DNA of 14,473 nucleotides, from contig CAAFXG010000057.1 in assembly GCA_900766925.1 (NCBI GenBank), positions 1-14,473 on the forward strand, in the 5' to 3' direction. The stretch is from Lachnospiraceae bacterium. Lineage in GTDB: Bacteria; Bacillota; Clostridia; Lachnospirales; Lachnospiraceae. A model generated the notes under the pieces. The model was not told where the DNA came from. It did not search any database and saw only the letters and a list, made by a program, of their open reading frames with translations. Position numbers and translations under genes: made by a program. How positions within the stretch are numbered: the first letter of the stretch is position 1; every line of letters starts with the position of its first letter. Shown here in pieces: positions 7,457 to 13,027 of the stretch.

Positions 7457-7760
7457 GACGAAGCGCTGACGAAGTCAAATTCCAGCAGGACGGAATCATA
7501 TGGAATTCTCAAATGGAGCCATATGAAATCGGACGGAATAACTTGAAGCGAATCGGGAAAACGTTCTGACGCAGTCCCGACGATGAAGAGTTTGTCTTGA
7601 TGGAGAAGGACGTAGCGTGACGTAGGATTCCGTGGTCAGACGGAGAAAGACGAATCAGGACGTGATGACCTTGATCGACCCGATTTCTGACGAACGTGTC
7701 GGAACGTGTCGGAAGCTTATGGAAAGGCACTAAAACGAATCGTGATGCTTGACGGAATAA
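7457..7760. repeat. Degenerate GACG-centred array with about 10-bp period between int and the xis-like genes
   Basis: This non-coding block holds GACG starting at 7457, 7468, 7489, 7532, 7568, 7579, 7609, 7619, 7639, 7649, 7659, 7689 and 7751. Most gaps are 10-11 bp or close to multiples (11, 21, 43, 36, 11, 30, 10, 20, 10, 10, 30, 62). From 7609 to about 7720 the DNA divides into successive decamers (gacgtagcgt, gacgtaggat, tccgtggtca, gacggagaaa, gacgaatcag and so on), including the exact tandem pair gaacgtgtcg gaacgtgtcg. A period of 10 does not match codons, and all plus frames are broken by stops. The same-face helical spacing suggests cooperative binding of a protein such as an integrase accessory factor. 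Confidence 0.5.
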
Positions 7761-7833
7761 GATGTAAACCACGATTTGAATCCAAATAAATATCAGCGAG
7801 ATTTCGAAGGAACAGCTTTCGAGAACGCTTATT

Positions 7834-7872
7834 AGGCACTTACTTTAGGAAACTAAGGTAGGTGCCTTTTTT
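7834..7872 (+). terminator. Strong rho-independent terminator or attenuator before the xis-like genes
   Basis: A 15-bp stem with no mismatch (two G-U pairs) runs AGGCACTTACTTTAG at 7834-7848, GAAA tetraloop 7849-7852, then CTAAGGTAGGTGCCT at 7853-7867, followed by six Ts. It ends integrase transcription and lies only 54 bases from the next start codon, so it could also control read-through into the xis-like genes. Confidence 0.85.
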
Positions 7873-7925
7873 GCGTTATGTGATTGGGATTGTAACCGTT
7901 GTTTATTCGCAGAAAGGAAAGTGTA

Positions 7926-8228
7926 ATGACAAAAAGTAAAGCAGAAATTGAAGCTGAAAAGAAAAGAGAGAGGATTCGGGAACTTCGAAGAGGTCCAGAT
8001 CTTGAACAGTATCTGCAAGGTAGAAAAAGGAAGTTCACAACATATGCTCTGGGAGCGAGCATGTACTCCATGAATTATTACTCGTTCATCACGCTTGCAA
8101 AGAAAGCAGGAGCCAATATTCAGATCAAGAAAAAAGTGGTCGTTGATCTCGATGTTTTGGAAAAGTATATCGAGGAACAATGCAGAGAGGATAGTGAAGA
8201 GAATGTATATCAGAAAAAAGTTAAATAA
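7926..8228 (+). CDS. DUF6462-like small DNA-binding protein (excisionase-like), copy 1
   Basis: The 100-residue product starts at the ATG at 7926 with AAAGGA about 8 bases upstream. A TTG at 7899 in the same frame lies before that site and is rejected. The N-terminal 35 residues are a charged helix. The rest (FTTYALGASMYSMNYYSFIT then LAKKAGANIQIKKKVVVDLDVLEKYIEEQ) has the MerR/Xis-like layout of DUF6462 proteins: a helix with Y-S-M, a second helix LAKxA, a basic strand, then a final helix. In related mobile elements such proteins sit beside the integrase and are proposed recombination directionality factors. The second copy follows with a 26-base overlap. The family assignment is from motif memory. 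Confidence 0.65.
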   Translation: MTKSKAEIEAEKKRERIRELRRGPDLEQYLQGRKRKFTTYALGASMYSMNYYSFITLAKKAGANIQIKKKVVVDLDVLEKYIEEQCREDSEENVYQKKVK

Positions 8229-8460
8229 TCAGGATGATAAAAAGGTTGAGAATATTACTAAGCTGGTTCCGAACGGTAAGAAAAAGTGGGTTCGATACGA
8301 TGAAGGCGCGATCCTTTATTCTATGGGAATCAATTCCTTCAGACAGCTGGCTAAAAATGCCAAGGCGATTTATCGCGTGAACCGTATTGTTCTTGTAAAC
8401 ACAGAAAAAGTAGATGAGTATATGGAACTCATGTGTGCGGATGATCCGTCGGATATTTAA
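8203..8460 (+). CDS. DUF6462-like small DNA-binding protein (excisionase-like), copy 2
   Basis: The 85-residue product has the signature KKWVRYDEGAILYSMGINSF, then RQLAKNAKAIYRVNRIVLVN and TEKVDEYMELM, a closer match to the DUF6462 pattern than the upstream copy. The ATG at 8203 is chosen because upstream starts would run far into copy 1; only a weak GAAGAG site precedes it, as expected for a coupled gene. It ends at 8460 inside the AGGAGG of the parA-like gene. The two copies align around Y-S-M and LAK, so they probably arose by duplication and may pair as heterodimers or have split roles. Confidence 0.7.
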   Translation: MYIRKKLNNQDDKKVENITKLVPNGKKKWVRYDEGAILYSMGINSFRQLAKNAKAIYRVNRIVLVNTEKVDEYMELMCADDPSDI

Positions 8461-8474
8461 GGAGGTAGATGACT

Positions 8475-8966
8475 ATGTGCAAAGTAATTGCTATTGCAAA
8501 TCAAAAAGGTGGAGTCGGAAAAACCACTACATCTGTAAATCTCGGAATAGGTCTTGCAGGTGGAGGAAACACGGTTCTTCTTATCGATGGAGATCCTCAG
8601 GGTTCACTTACTATTAGCCTAGGGTATCGGGAACCGGATAGAATGGAAGTTACTCTGGCTACACTTTTAACCGAGGTTATGGAAGAAAAGCCTGTTTCGG
8701 TGTCAGAGGCTATTATCCATCACGAAGAAGGTGTTGATCTGATACCGGCAAATATAGAGTTATCTACACTTGAAATTAATCTTGTAAATGCCATCCTTAA
8801 TGAGAATGCTCCGCAGAATGTGGGCAACAGATTTCAAAAGATTACACTTACAAAGAACAAATTAAAAGAGTTCTTCCCAGTCTTCTATACGAAGTCACAG
8901 ATGGAGAATGTGCTTTTTAAACTACTTGAGGATTGGAAGAAAGAGAACACCGAAACGGAGGAGTAA
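8475..8966 (+). CDS. ParA N-terminus fused in frame to a ParB-like C-terminus (internal deletion product)
   Basis: The start at 8475 has AGGAGG 9 bases upstream; the in-frame ATG at 8469 would be only 3 bases away. Residues 1 to about 112 are a ParA/Soj ATPase: the deviant Walker A NQKGGVGKTT, the A' motif DGDPQGS and the VDLIPANIELSTLE strand. The Walker B (LIDCPPS-like) half is absent. From about 113 to 163 the sequence changes to a pattern of a ParB-family C-terminus (KLKEFFPVFYTKSQMENVLFKLLEDW), including the FP..YT..QME motif. The simplest history is a deletion joining parA to parB in frame. The product could still bind nucleotide poorly but should not act as a normal partition ATPase. 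The total of 163 residues compares with about 260 for ParA alone. Confidence 0.75.
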   Translation: MCKVIAIANQKGGVGKTTTSVNLGIGLAGGGNTVLLIDGDPQGSLTISLGYREPDRMEVTLATLLTEVMEEKPVSVSEAIIHHEEGVDLIPANIELSTLEINLVNAILNENAPQNVGNRFQKITLTKNKLKEFFPVFYTKSQMENVLFKLLEDWKKENTETEE

Positions 8967-8969
8967 ATA

Positions 8970-9035
8970 ATGTTTATTCTGATAAAGATTTTAAAACTTA
9001 TATTATTATTGCAACAAACAATAATAGGTGGATAA
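8970..9035 (+). CDS. Very small hydrophobic protein (21 residues), possibly truncated
   Basis: ATG at 8970 is preceded by GGAGGAG at 8957-8963 with an ideal 6-base gap. The product MFILIKILKLILLLQQTIIG plus Gly is almost entirely a membrane-like helix with two lysines. The site lies inside the end of the parB-like frame, so the two are coupled. It may be a genuine small membrane peptide, or the N-terminal stub of a longer membrane protein cut by insertion of the opposite-strand cassette that follows. Confidence 0.4.
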   Translation: MFILIKILKLILLLQQTIIGG

Positions 9036-9063
9036 AAGATGTGTATTAAAATCTTAATCCTAA

Positions 9064-9102
9064 GAAAAAAAGCCACCCAAGGAGAAGACCTTGGGTGGCT
9101 TT
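9064..9102 (-). terminator. Terminator of the ClpX-like cassette
   Basis: A perfect 14-bp stem (AAAGCCACCCAAGG at 9069-9082, loop AGAAGA, CCTTGGGTGGCTTT at 9089-9102) is followed on the minus strand by a run of Us. On the plus strand it is followed by As, so it works best for the minus-strand operon ending at 9164. Confidence 0.85.
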
Positions 9103-9119
9103 AAAAAAGAAGAAATCTC

Positions 9120-9140
9120 AAAGATGCAGTGGCATCTTTT
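9120..9140 (+). terminator. Small hairpin, weak terminator candidate
   Basis: AAAGATGC at 9120-9127 and GCATCTTT at 9132-9139 form a perfect 8-bp stem with an AGTG loop, followed by only one more T before A. It lies between converging transcription units and may add to the stronger terminator at 9064-9102. Confidence 0.3.
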
Positions 9141-9163
9141 AGGAAAGTATGTGGTTTGCTTGA

Positions 9164-9358
9164 TCATTTTGATTCTTTCTTCTCGGTATCATTGGGTGTA
9201 TTACCGGATGTTTTCTTTCGAATCATAGTAGGGACTATAATAAAACCATTTTCGTCTCTATAAACTCCTGGAATCTTTTCTGAAAAAATATCAAAAGCTT
9301 TTCTTTTGAAAATTTTTTCAGCGTCTTCAAATGTCATGCTTGTTTTCTTATCATCCAT
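9164..9358 (-). CDS. Small charged protein of the ClpX-like cassette, function unknown
   Basis: The 64-residue product starts at 9358, where AAGGAG lies 10 bases upstream. An ATG at 9400 in the same frame has no ribosome binding site and is rejected. It is charged and hydrophilic (TFEDAEKIFKRKAFDIFSEKIPGVYRDENGFIIVP then a disordered polar tail), with no membrane segment or recognised motif. It is the last of three co-directional genes after the ClpX-like ATPase and the 113-residue protein. Its size and charge would fit an adaptor or substrate-delivery partner of an AAA+ unfoldase; this is only a guess from context. Confidence 0.55.
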   Translation of the reverse strand: MDDKKTSMTFEDAEKIFKRKAFDIFSEKIPGVYRDENGFIIVPTMIRKKTSGNTPNDTEKKESK

Positions 9359-9403
9359 AATATTTTTTCTCCTTTTCTCACGAACTTTATTAAAAGCCAT
9401 GAG

Positions 9404-9745
9404 TTACAGAATCAGGCTTTCATCGTCATGATTATTTAGCATGTATTCATACAAAAGGCGAACCAATAAATCAAATATATTTATGTTTGCTTTCGGCTTA
9501 TTATCTTTTTCTGAATAGAACAGCGAATTAAGTCTTTTTGCTACGGCGAGAATTTTTTCATATTCCTCGTCAGTAAATTTATCGAATAGTCCTTGTTTTG
9601 CAGAGTTGACAAACGCAAGGGATGGATTTTCAATTATTAGTCTGGAAGAAATATTATGAAGCATTTCAATATCTTCATGTTTTGAGGGGATGATATGAAT
9701 CTTTTTTGGCAGACAGTCTTTGTCTAGTTCATATTCAATCTGCAT
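9404..9745 (-). CDS. Unknown 113-residue protein of the ClpX-like cassette
   Basis: The ATG at 9745 is preceded by AAGGAG with an 8-base gap just after the stop of the ATPase gene, so the two are coupled. The protein is acidic and mixed alpha/beta, starting MQIEYELDKDCLPKKIHIIP. A helical C-terminal half (FTDEEYEKILAVAKRLNSLF then NIFDLLVRLLYEYML) could be an interaction domain. No signal peptide or known motif is seen. It sits between the ATPase and the 64-residue protein, and the three genes are likely one functional unit. Confidence 0.6.
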   Translation of the reverse strand: MQIEYELDKDCLPKKIHIIPSKHEDIEMLHNISSRLIIENPSLAFVNSAKQGLFDKFTDEEYEKILAVAKRLNSLFYSEKDNKPKANINIFDLLVRLLYEYMLNNHDDESLIL

Positions 9746-9757
9746 TTTAATCACTCC

Positions 9758-10678
9758 TTATCTGATATATAGTTCGTTTAGATTGGGATCATTAAACAGC
9801 GCCTCATCAAGCTCCTCAAGAATGGCGTTTTTGACTCCTCTGACCCCTGTGCCGCTATCATAGGATTTTTTGGCGTATTCTTTCATCTTTTTAGATGAAA
9901 TCTTTATTGTTATGCCGAGTTCCTGCTCCAATTTTGTCGCGGGGCTGTATTTGGGATTGCTGAGCATTTTGTAGTAGCTTTTTTCATCCATGTTCGGATT
10001 GACAATAATACGAGAAATACGACCCACGAGTTCGGGCCACTCTGCCAGAGTTTCGAGTATATTCTCCTTGGTTATCTGTGCTCGATGAGATTTGCCGGAA
10101 TTATGAATATCCGAATTGAATCCGATAGGTGTGCTTACTTTCTGATCAGTAATGTTTGAAAAGGATCCGAGCAGAATAAAGAACAGTTTTGATGGTGACA
10201 CCCATAAAGGCTTATCTTCGTTTGTAGAAGCATTTATTTTGGCATCTTTGTCATCAAATAAGACAAGAAGTTCTGATAGAAGACTACTACCTGACCACGA
10301 ATCGCTGATTCCCTTTTCAAGAGTTCTATTGAACTCATCAATAACAACAAATCCGGGGATGTTACTGTCAACGTCCAGTTTGTTTAATACAGTTGTAATA
10401 TGATTGCCCCCACGGAACCCCTGTGGAACTAGGCTTGCTCCATCGGTTATCACAAAATTCTCAATTATTTCAGATAGCAGAGAAACTACATATGATTTGC
10501 CCGAAGCACTTTCTGACGCAATCAAGATGACTTTTTCTGAATTAATGCCTTTGAGGGCTTTATAGATAAATGTGGAAATTGCTTTTTTATAGTCTTCTTG
10601 ACCAAAAACTCTTTCGTCGAGAAAATTGTATATACTATTATATTTTTCGTGGTGATTATGCTGGTGGTGATTTATCAT
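9758..10678 (-). CDS. ClpX-like AAA+ ATPase with His-rich N-terminus
   Basis: The 306-residue product carries the order of motifs of the ClpX/HslU clade: VFGQEDYKKAIS (about 24-36), a degenerate Walker A ASESASGKS with Lys61, Walker B GFVVIDEF with Asp114-Glu115, a sensor-1-like ILLGSFSN (about 168-175), a WPELVGRISRIIV segment like the PEFxGR box, and a sensor-2-like GTGVRGVKNAI at about 276-286. The zinc-binding N-domain and the IGF loop that docks ClpP are not seen, so it probably remodels proteins without ClpP. The first ten residues are rich in His (HHQHNHH). The ATG at 10678 has no Shine-Dalgarno site and no promoter in sight, consistent with a cassette whose upstream control region was lost or replaced at the junction. 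Confidence 0.75.
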   Translation of the reverse strand: MINHHQHNHHEKYNSIYNFLDERVFGQEDYKKAISTFIYKALKGINSEKVILIASESASGKSYVVSLLSEIIENFVITDGASLVPQGFRGGNHITTVLNKLDVDSNIPGFVVIDEFNRTLEKGISDSWSGSSLLSELLVLFDDKDAKINASTNEDKPLWVSPSKLFFILLGSFSNITDQKVSTPIGFNSDIHNSGKSHRAQITKENILETLAEWPELVGRISRIIVNPNMDEKSYYKMLSNPKYSPATKLEQELGITIKISSKKMKEYAKKSYDSGTGVRGVKNAILEELDEALFNDPNLNELYIR

Positions 10679-10753
10679 CAGGAGATTGGTAATTGGATAT
10701 CGGCACAGATTGCGAGCAGCATGGAGTCACAGCTGCAGCAGTTGCTGAGATAG
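10679..10753 (+). pseudogene. C-terminal fragment of an unidentified plus-strand gene
   Basis: The frame ending in TAG at 10751-10753 reads QEIGNWISAQIASSMESQLQ then QLLR. Its amphipathic, protein-like character and its position, overlapping the ribosome binding site of the next gene by two bases, suggest the real end of an operon gene. Everything upstream is now the minus-strand ATPase, so the 5' part is missing. It could be the tail of the small membrane protein whose start may be at 8970. Confidence 0.35.
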
Positions 10754-10762
10754 GAGGTGCCG

Positions 10763-11071
10763 ATGTTTCAAACGGAAGAATTGCAGAAATTAGATAAGAA
10801 TTATTTTGAAGTGATCCGTGCGGATGAGGTAGATGTGACGGTTATTTCTAAGAATACAAGACACATCTGGCTGATACATAATGCAGGATATCCAATGGAA
10901 GGATCTTGTGTCGTGTTTCATGCTTATTCGCCTGCAATGCCCTATCATCAACATGGTAGGGCAAATACTCTGGGACAGGCAGTGAGAAGTATTAAGAATC
11001 ATGATAAGTGGCAGTTGAAGGGAAGGCCTGGCGAGAAGAGAAAGAGGGATTTTATACTACAGGTACAATGA
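10763..11071 (+). CDS. Conserved-looking small protein of mobile-element type, function unknown
   Basis: The 102-residue product starts at 10763 with AGGAGG 5 bases upstream; an in-frame GTG at 10757 overlaps that site and is rejected. The sequence has FxVIRADEVDVTVISKNT, HIWLIHNAGYP and a His-rich segment PYHQHGRANTLGQAVRSIKN, followed by a basic tail. I recall similar short proteins in Lachnospiraceae mobile elements but no function. The middle HQHGRA motif is the most conserved-looking part. It is soluble, without signal or membrane segments. The Lys/Arg-rich last 15 residues may be an extension caused by loss of the usual stop. Confidence 0.6.
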   Translation: MFQTEELQKLDKNYFEVIRADEVDVTVISKNTRHIWLIHNAGYPMEGSCVVFHAYSPAMPYHQHGRANTLGQAVRSIKNHDKWQLKGRPGEKRKRDFILQVQ

Positions 11072-11155
11072 CGGAGGGTTAGATCTTAGATAAAATTAAT
11101 TGGGAAGGTTATATTTATAGAAAATCAAGTATTTTAATCTTAAACCAGAAGTTGA

Positions 11156-11185
11156 TTGACACCATATATGACACCTTACTATAAT
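11156..11185 (+). promoter_or_regulatory. Promoter of the hicAB-XRE-phosphoesterase operon, with direct-repeat operator candidate
   Basis: TTGACA at 11156-11161 and TATAAT at 11180-11185 are both consensus, separated by 18 bp. The spacer region carries TGACACC twice (11157-11163 and 11169-11175), 12 bp apart, overlapping the -35 box. This is where an autorepressing HicB or the XRE protein would bind. Confidence 0.75.
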
Positions 11186-11201
11186 ATAAAGGAGAAAGAA
11201 A

Positions 11202-11448
11202 ATGTCTCAATGGGATAAACTATTAGATAGAGTGAGAAGACTATCTCCGATTTGAGGAATTAAAGAAGATATTGGAATCTTACGGATATGTAATGAGTGC
11301 TCCAAAGGGAGGAAGTAGCCATTATACATTTCGTAAAGCAGGATATCCTCCAATCACGATTCCTAAGCATAAACCAATAAAAAAGGTATATATCGAGAAG
11401 GTCCGTGAAGTTGTCGAGCGAGAGGAGGCAGCAAATGCGAACAGTTGA
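11202..11448 (+). pseudogene. hicA: Frameshifted HicA-type mRNA interferase toxin
   Basis: A GGAG site precedes the ATG at 11202. Frame 1 reads MSQWDKLLDRVRRLSPI and hits a TGA at 11253-11255. In the next frame, from 11248, the protein resumes without loss of family pattern: RFEELKKILESYGYVMS, then GGSSHYTFRKAGYPPITIPK with the HicA catalytic His in SSHYTF and the HKPIKKVYIEKV helix. HicA toxins normally read continuously through this point with about two more residues, so a small deletion (8 nt would fit; GATTT-like repeats flank the site) has shifted the frame. The toxin, a ribosome-dependent or free mRNA RNase, should be inactive unless frameshifting restores it. The end overlaps hicB by 14 bases. 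Confidence 0.8.
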
Positions 11449-11797
11449 TGAATATATGAAACTTCCATATAAAATGGAAATAATTCCTGATACAGAAGAA
11501 GGTGGTTATGCAGTTTCTTTTCCTGATTTACCAGGATGCTTAACTGTTGGGGATACAATAGAAGAAGCTATTAAAAATGCAGAAGATGCAAAGAGGTCAT
11601 GGCTTGAAGCGGCTCTAGAAGATGGTTTTAGTATTAGTGAGTCTGATGATCTTGAAAATTATTCAGGGCAATTCAAACTGAGAATTCCGAAGAGTCTTCA
11701 TAAATCTTTATCAGAGCATTCAAAGGCCGAGGGAATTAGTATGAATCAGTATTGTCTGTATTTGCTTACAAAAAATGATTCTGCATATGTAGGATAA
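11435..11797 (+). CDS. hicB: HicB-type antitoxin
   Basis: The 120-residue product starts at 11435 with GAGGAGG 6 bases upstream. Residues about 10-75 are the degraded RNase H fold of HicB (YKMEIIPDTEEGGYAVSFPD, then LPGCLTVGDTIEEAIKNAEDA). Residues about 85-115 are a ribbon-helix-helix DNA-binding tail (GQFKLRIPKSLHKSLSEHSK then GISMNQYCLYLL). It would normally bind and neutralise HicA and repress the operon. It is intact although its toxin is broken, which is the expected survivor when a toxin gene decays. The direct repeats in the promoter at 11157-11175 are its likely operator. Confidence 0.9.
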   Translation: MRTVDEYMKLPYKMEIIPDTEEGGYAVSFPDLPGCLTVGDTIEEAIKNAEDAKRSWLEAALEDGFSISESDDLENYSGQFKLRIPKSLHKSLSEHSKAEGISMNQYCLYLLTKNDSAYVG

Positions 11798-11823
11798 TAA
11801 TTAATGGAGAGGAGTGGCCAGCT

Positions 11824-12138
11824 ATGAAGAGAAAATATCCTGTAGTCGACTTGGAAAGAACTGGACAGAATATAAAGCGAATTATGCAATTAAAAGGACT
11901 TTCTGTGAAAGATGTCCAGGTTTTTTTAGAACTGAGCACTCCTCAGAGTATTTATCATTGGTTTGATGGGAGAAATCTGCCTACTATAGATAATTTATAT
12001 GCATTAAGTGATCTGTTCCAGGTTCCGGTTGATGTGATGCTGGTTGGAAATAGAAAGTTTGAATGTAGATGTCAGAATGATGTGTATCAGAGGGTGCTTG
12101 TATATTATGAGAAGTTAAATGAGCTTAAAGCTAGTTGA
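11824..12138 (+). CDS. XRE-family helix-turn-helix regulator
   Basis: The 104-residue product has GAGAGGAG 9 bases before the ATG. Residues about 10-75 form a Cro/C1-type HTH: ERTGQNIKRIMQLKGLSVKD, then VQVFLELSTPQSIYHWFDGR, NLPTIDNLYALSDLFQVPVD and MLV. The rest is a short helical tail that may mediate dimer formation. It follows hicB by 26 bases and precedes the first phosphoesterase by 17, so it belongs to the same transcript and may regulate it. The recognition helix is around TPQSIYHWF. Confidence 0.85.
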   Translation: MKRKYPVVDLERTGQNIKRIMQLKGLSVKDVQVFLELSTPQSIYHWFDGRNLPTIDNLYALSDLFQVPVDVMLVGNRKFECRCQNDVYQRVLVYYEKLNELKAS

Positions 12139-12155
12139 AAAGGAAGTGATTTATA

Positions 12156-12971
12156 ATGATACCAACATTATATGAACCATTCCGGCACTGGTCTGAGGGT
12201 GGTTCTATTTTTATTTTATCAGATTTACATTTTGATGATGAAGACTGCAAATTAATGGATCCGGATTGGATAAGTCCTGAAGAGCAGCTTGCTATCATCA
12301 ATAAGACAGTAGCTAAAGGAGATACTTTCGTTTGTCTTGGAGATGTAGGAAATCCAAAGTATGTTCCGATGATCAAAGCGAAGAAGAAAATATTACTTTT
12401 AGGTAATCATGATGCCAGAGGAGCATACAAGGATTTATTTGATGAAGTGTATGCTGGACCTTTATTTATTGCGGATAAAATACTGCTATCTCATGAGCCG
12501 GTATATGGTTTGTCGTGGTGTCTTAATATTCATGGACATGACCATAATAATGTAGAGAAATATAGAGAAGATTGTAAGCACATTAACCTAGCTGCAAATG
12601 TATGCGGATTTACACCAGTTAATCTTGGGAAATTGATTAAGGATGGAATTCTTTCTGATATAGAAGGTATTCACCGGAAAATTATAGATAGAGCGACTGA
12701 GAGAAAAGCTGCAGGAATGTCTATGAAGGATTACGATATGCGCCTGGAAAAATTGAATGAGCTCATGTCTAAGTTCGAAGTGAAACCGAGAGATCCAGAG
12801 AGAATTACAGGCGTGTTGGCTGAGCTTGAAAAGACATGGAGAAGATATCCAGATTTACGTTTAGGGCAGCTTATTATGGATATTGTTCCAAATGAGAGTG
12901 TTAGATTTAATATTGAAGACGATAAGATGCTGGATGCAATTAGAGCATTTGGTCGTCCTAAAGGTCGCTAA
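12156..12971 (+). CDS. Calcineurin-like metallophosphoesterase with C-terminal helical extension
   Basis: The 271-residue product starts at 12156 with AAGGAAG 9 bases upstream. The metal-binding blocks are complete: SDLHFDD (Asp23, His25), LGDVGN (62), GNHDAR (83-86), LSHEP (His113) and GHDHNN (127-130), so a dinuclear metal site and hydrolysis of a phosphoester are expected; the substrate is unknown. The N-terminal 18 residues are an extra arm. Residues about 175-271 are a separate domain (RDPERITGVLAELEKTWRRY, then DLRLGQLIMDIV and FNIEDDKMLDAI) that resembles a stand-alone small-protein family often written as RxGQL...DDxxL. The fold has no signal peptide and acts in the cytoplasm. It is the first of three adjacent phosphoesterases. 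Confidence 0.85.
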   Translation: MIPTLYEPFRHWSEGGSIFILSDLHFDDEDCKLMDPDWISPEEQLAIINKTVAKGDTFVCLGDVGNPKYVPMIKAKKKILLLGNHDARGAYKDLFDEVYAGPLFIADKILLSHEPVYGLSWCLNIHGHDHNNVEKYREDCKHINLAANVCGFTPVNLGKLIKDGILSDIEGIHRKIIDRATERKAAGMSMKDYDMRLEKLNELMSKFEVKPRDPERITGVLAELEKTWRRYPDLRLGQLIMDIVPNESVRFNIEDDKMLDAIRAFGRPKGR

Positions 12972-12998
12972 AGGTCCAGTGGACCTTTGTTAAGCGAC
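12964..12998 (+). promoter_or_regulatory. Long hairpin covering the end of the first phosphoesterase gene
   Basis: AAAGGTCC (12970-12977) pairs perfectly with GGACCTTT (12981-12988) around an AGT loop, and the outer GTCGCT (12964-12969) pairs with AGCGAC (12993-12998) across a 4-base bulge. It spans the TAA stop at 12969-12971. It has no T-run, so it is probably an RNA-stability or translation-control element in the 56-base gap. Confidence 0.5.
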
Positions 12999-13027
12999 GA
13001 CCGGAGTGGAACGGAGAGTGATGAAGA

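Noticed and set aside
7509..7772. An 87-residue minus-strand open frame
   Set aside because: It is antisense to the GACG decamer array, has no ribosome binding site, and its low-stop frame results from the repeat composition.
9004..9026. TATTATTG/CAATAATA hairpin as a terminator
   Set aside because: The stem is all weak pairs apart from one G-C, and no T-run follows. It also lies inside the small hydrophobic frame.
8885..9076. 63-residue minus-strand frame
   Set aside because: It is antisense to the parB-like end and hydrophobic by AT-rich composition only; its start has no site.
10152..10403. 83-residue plus-strand frame
   Set aside because: It is antisense to the ClpX-like ATPase and has no ribosome binding site.
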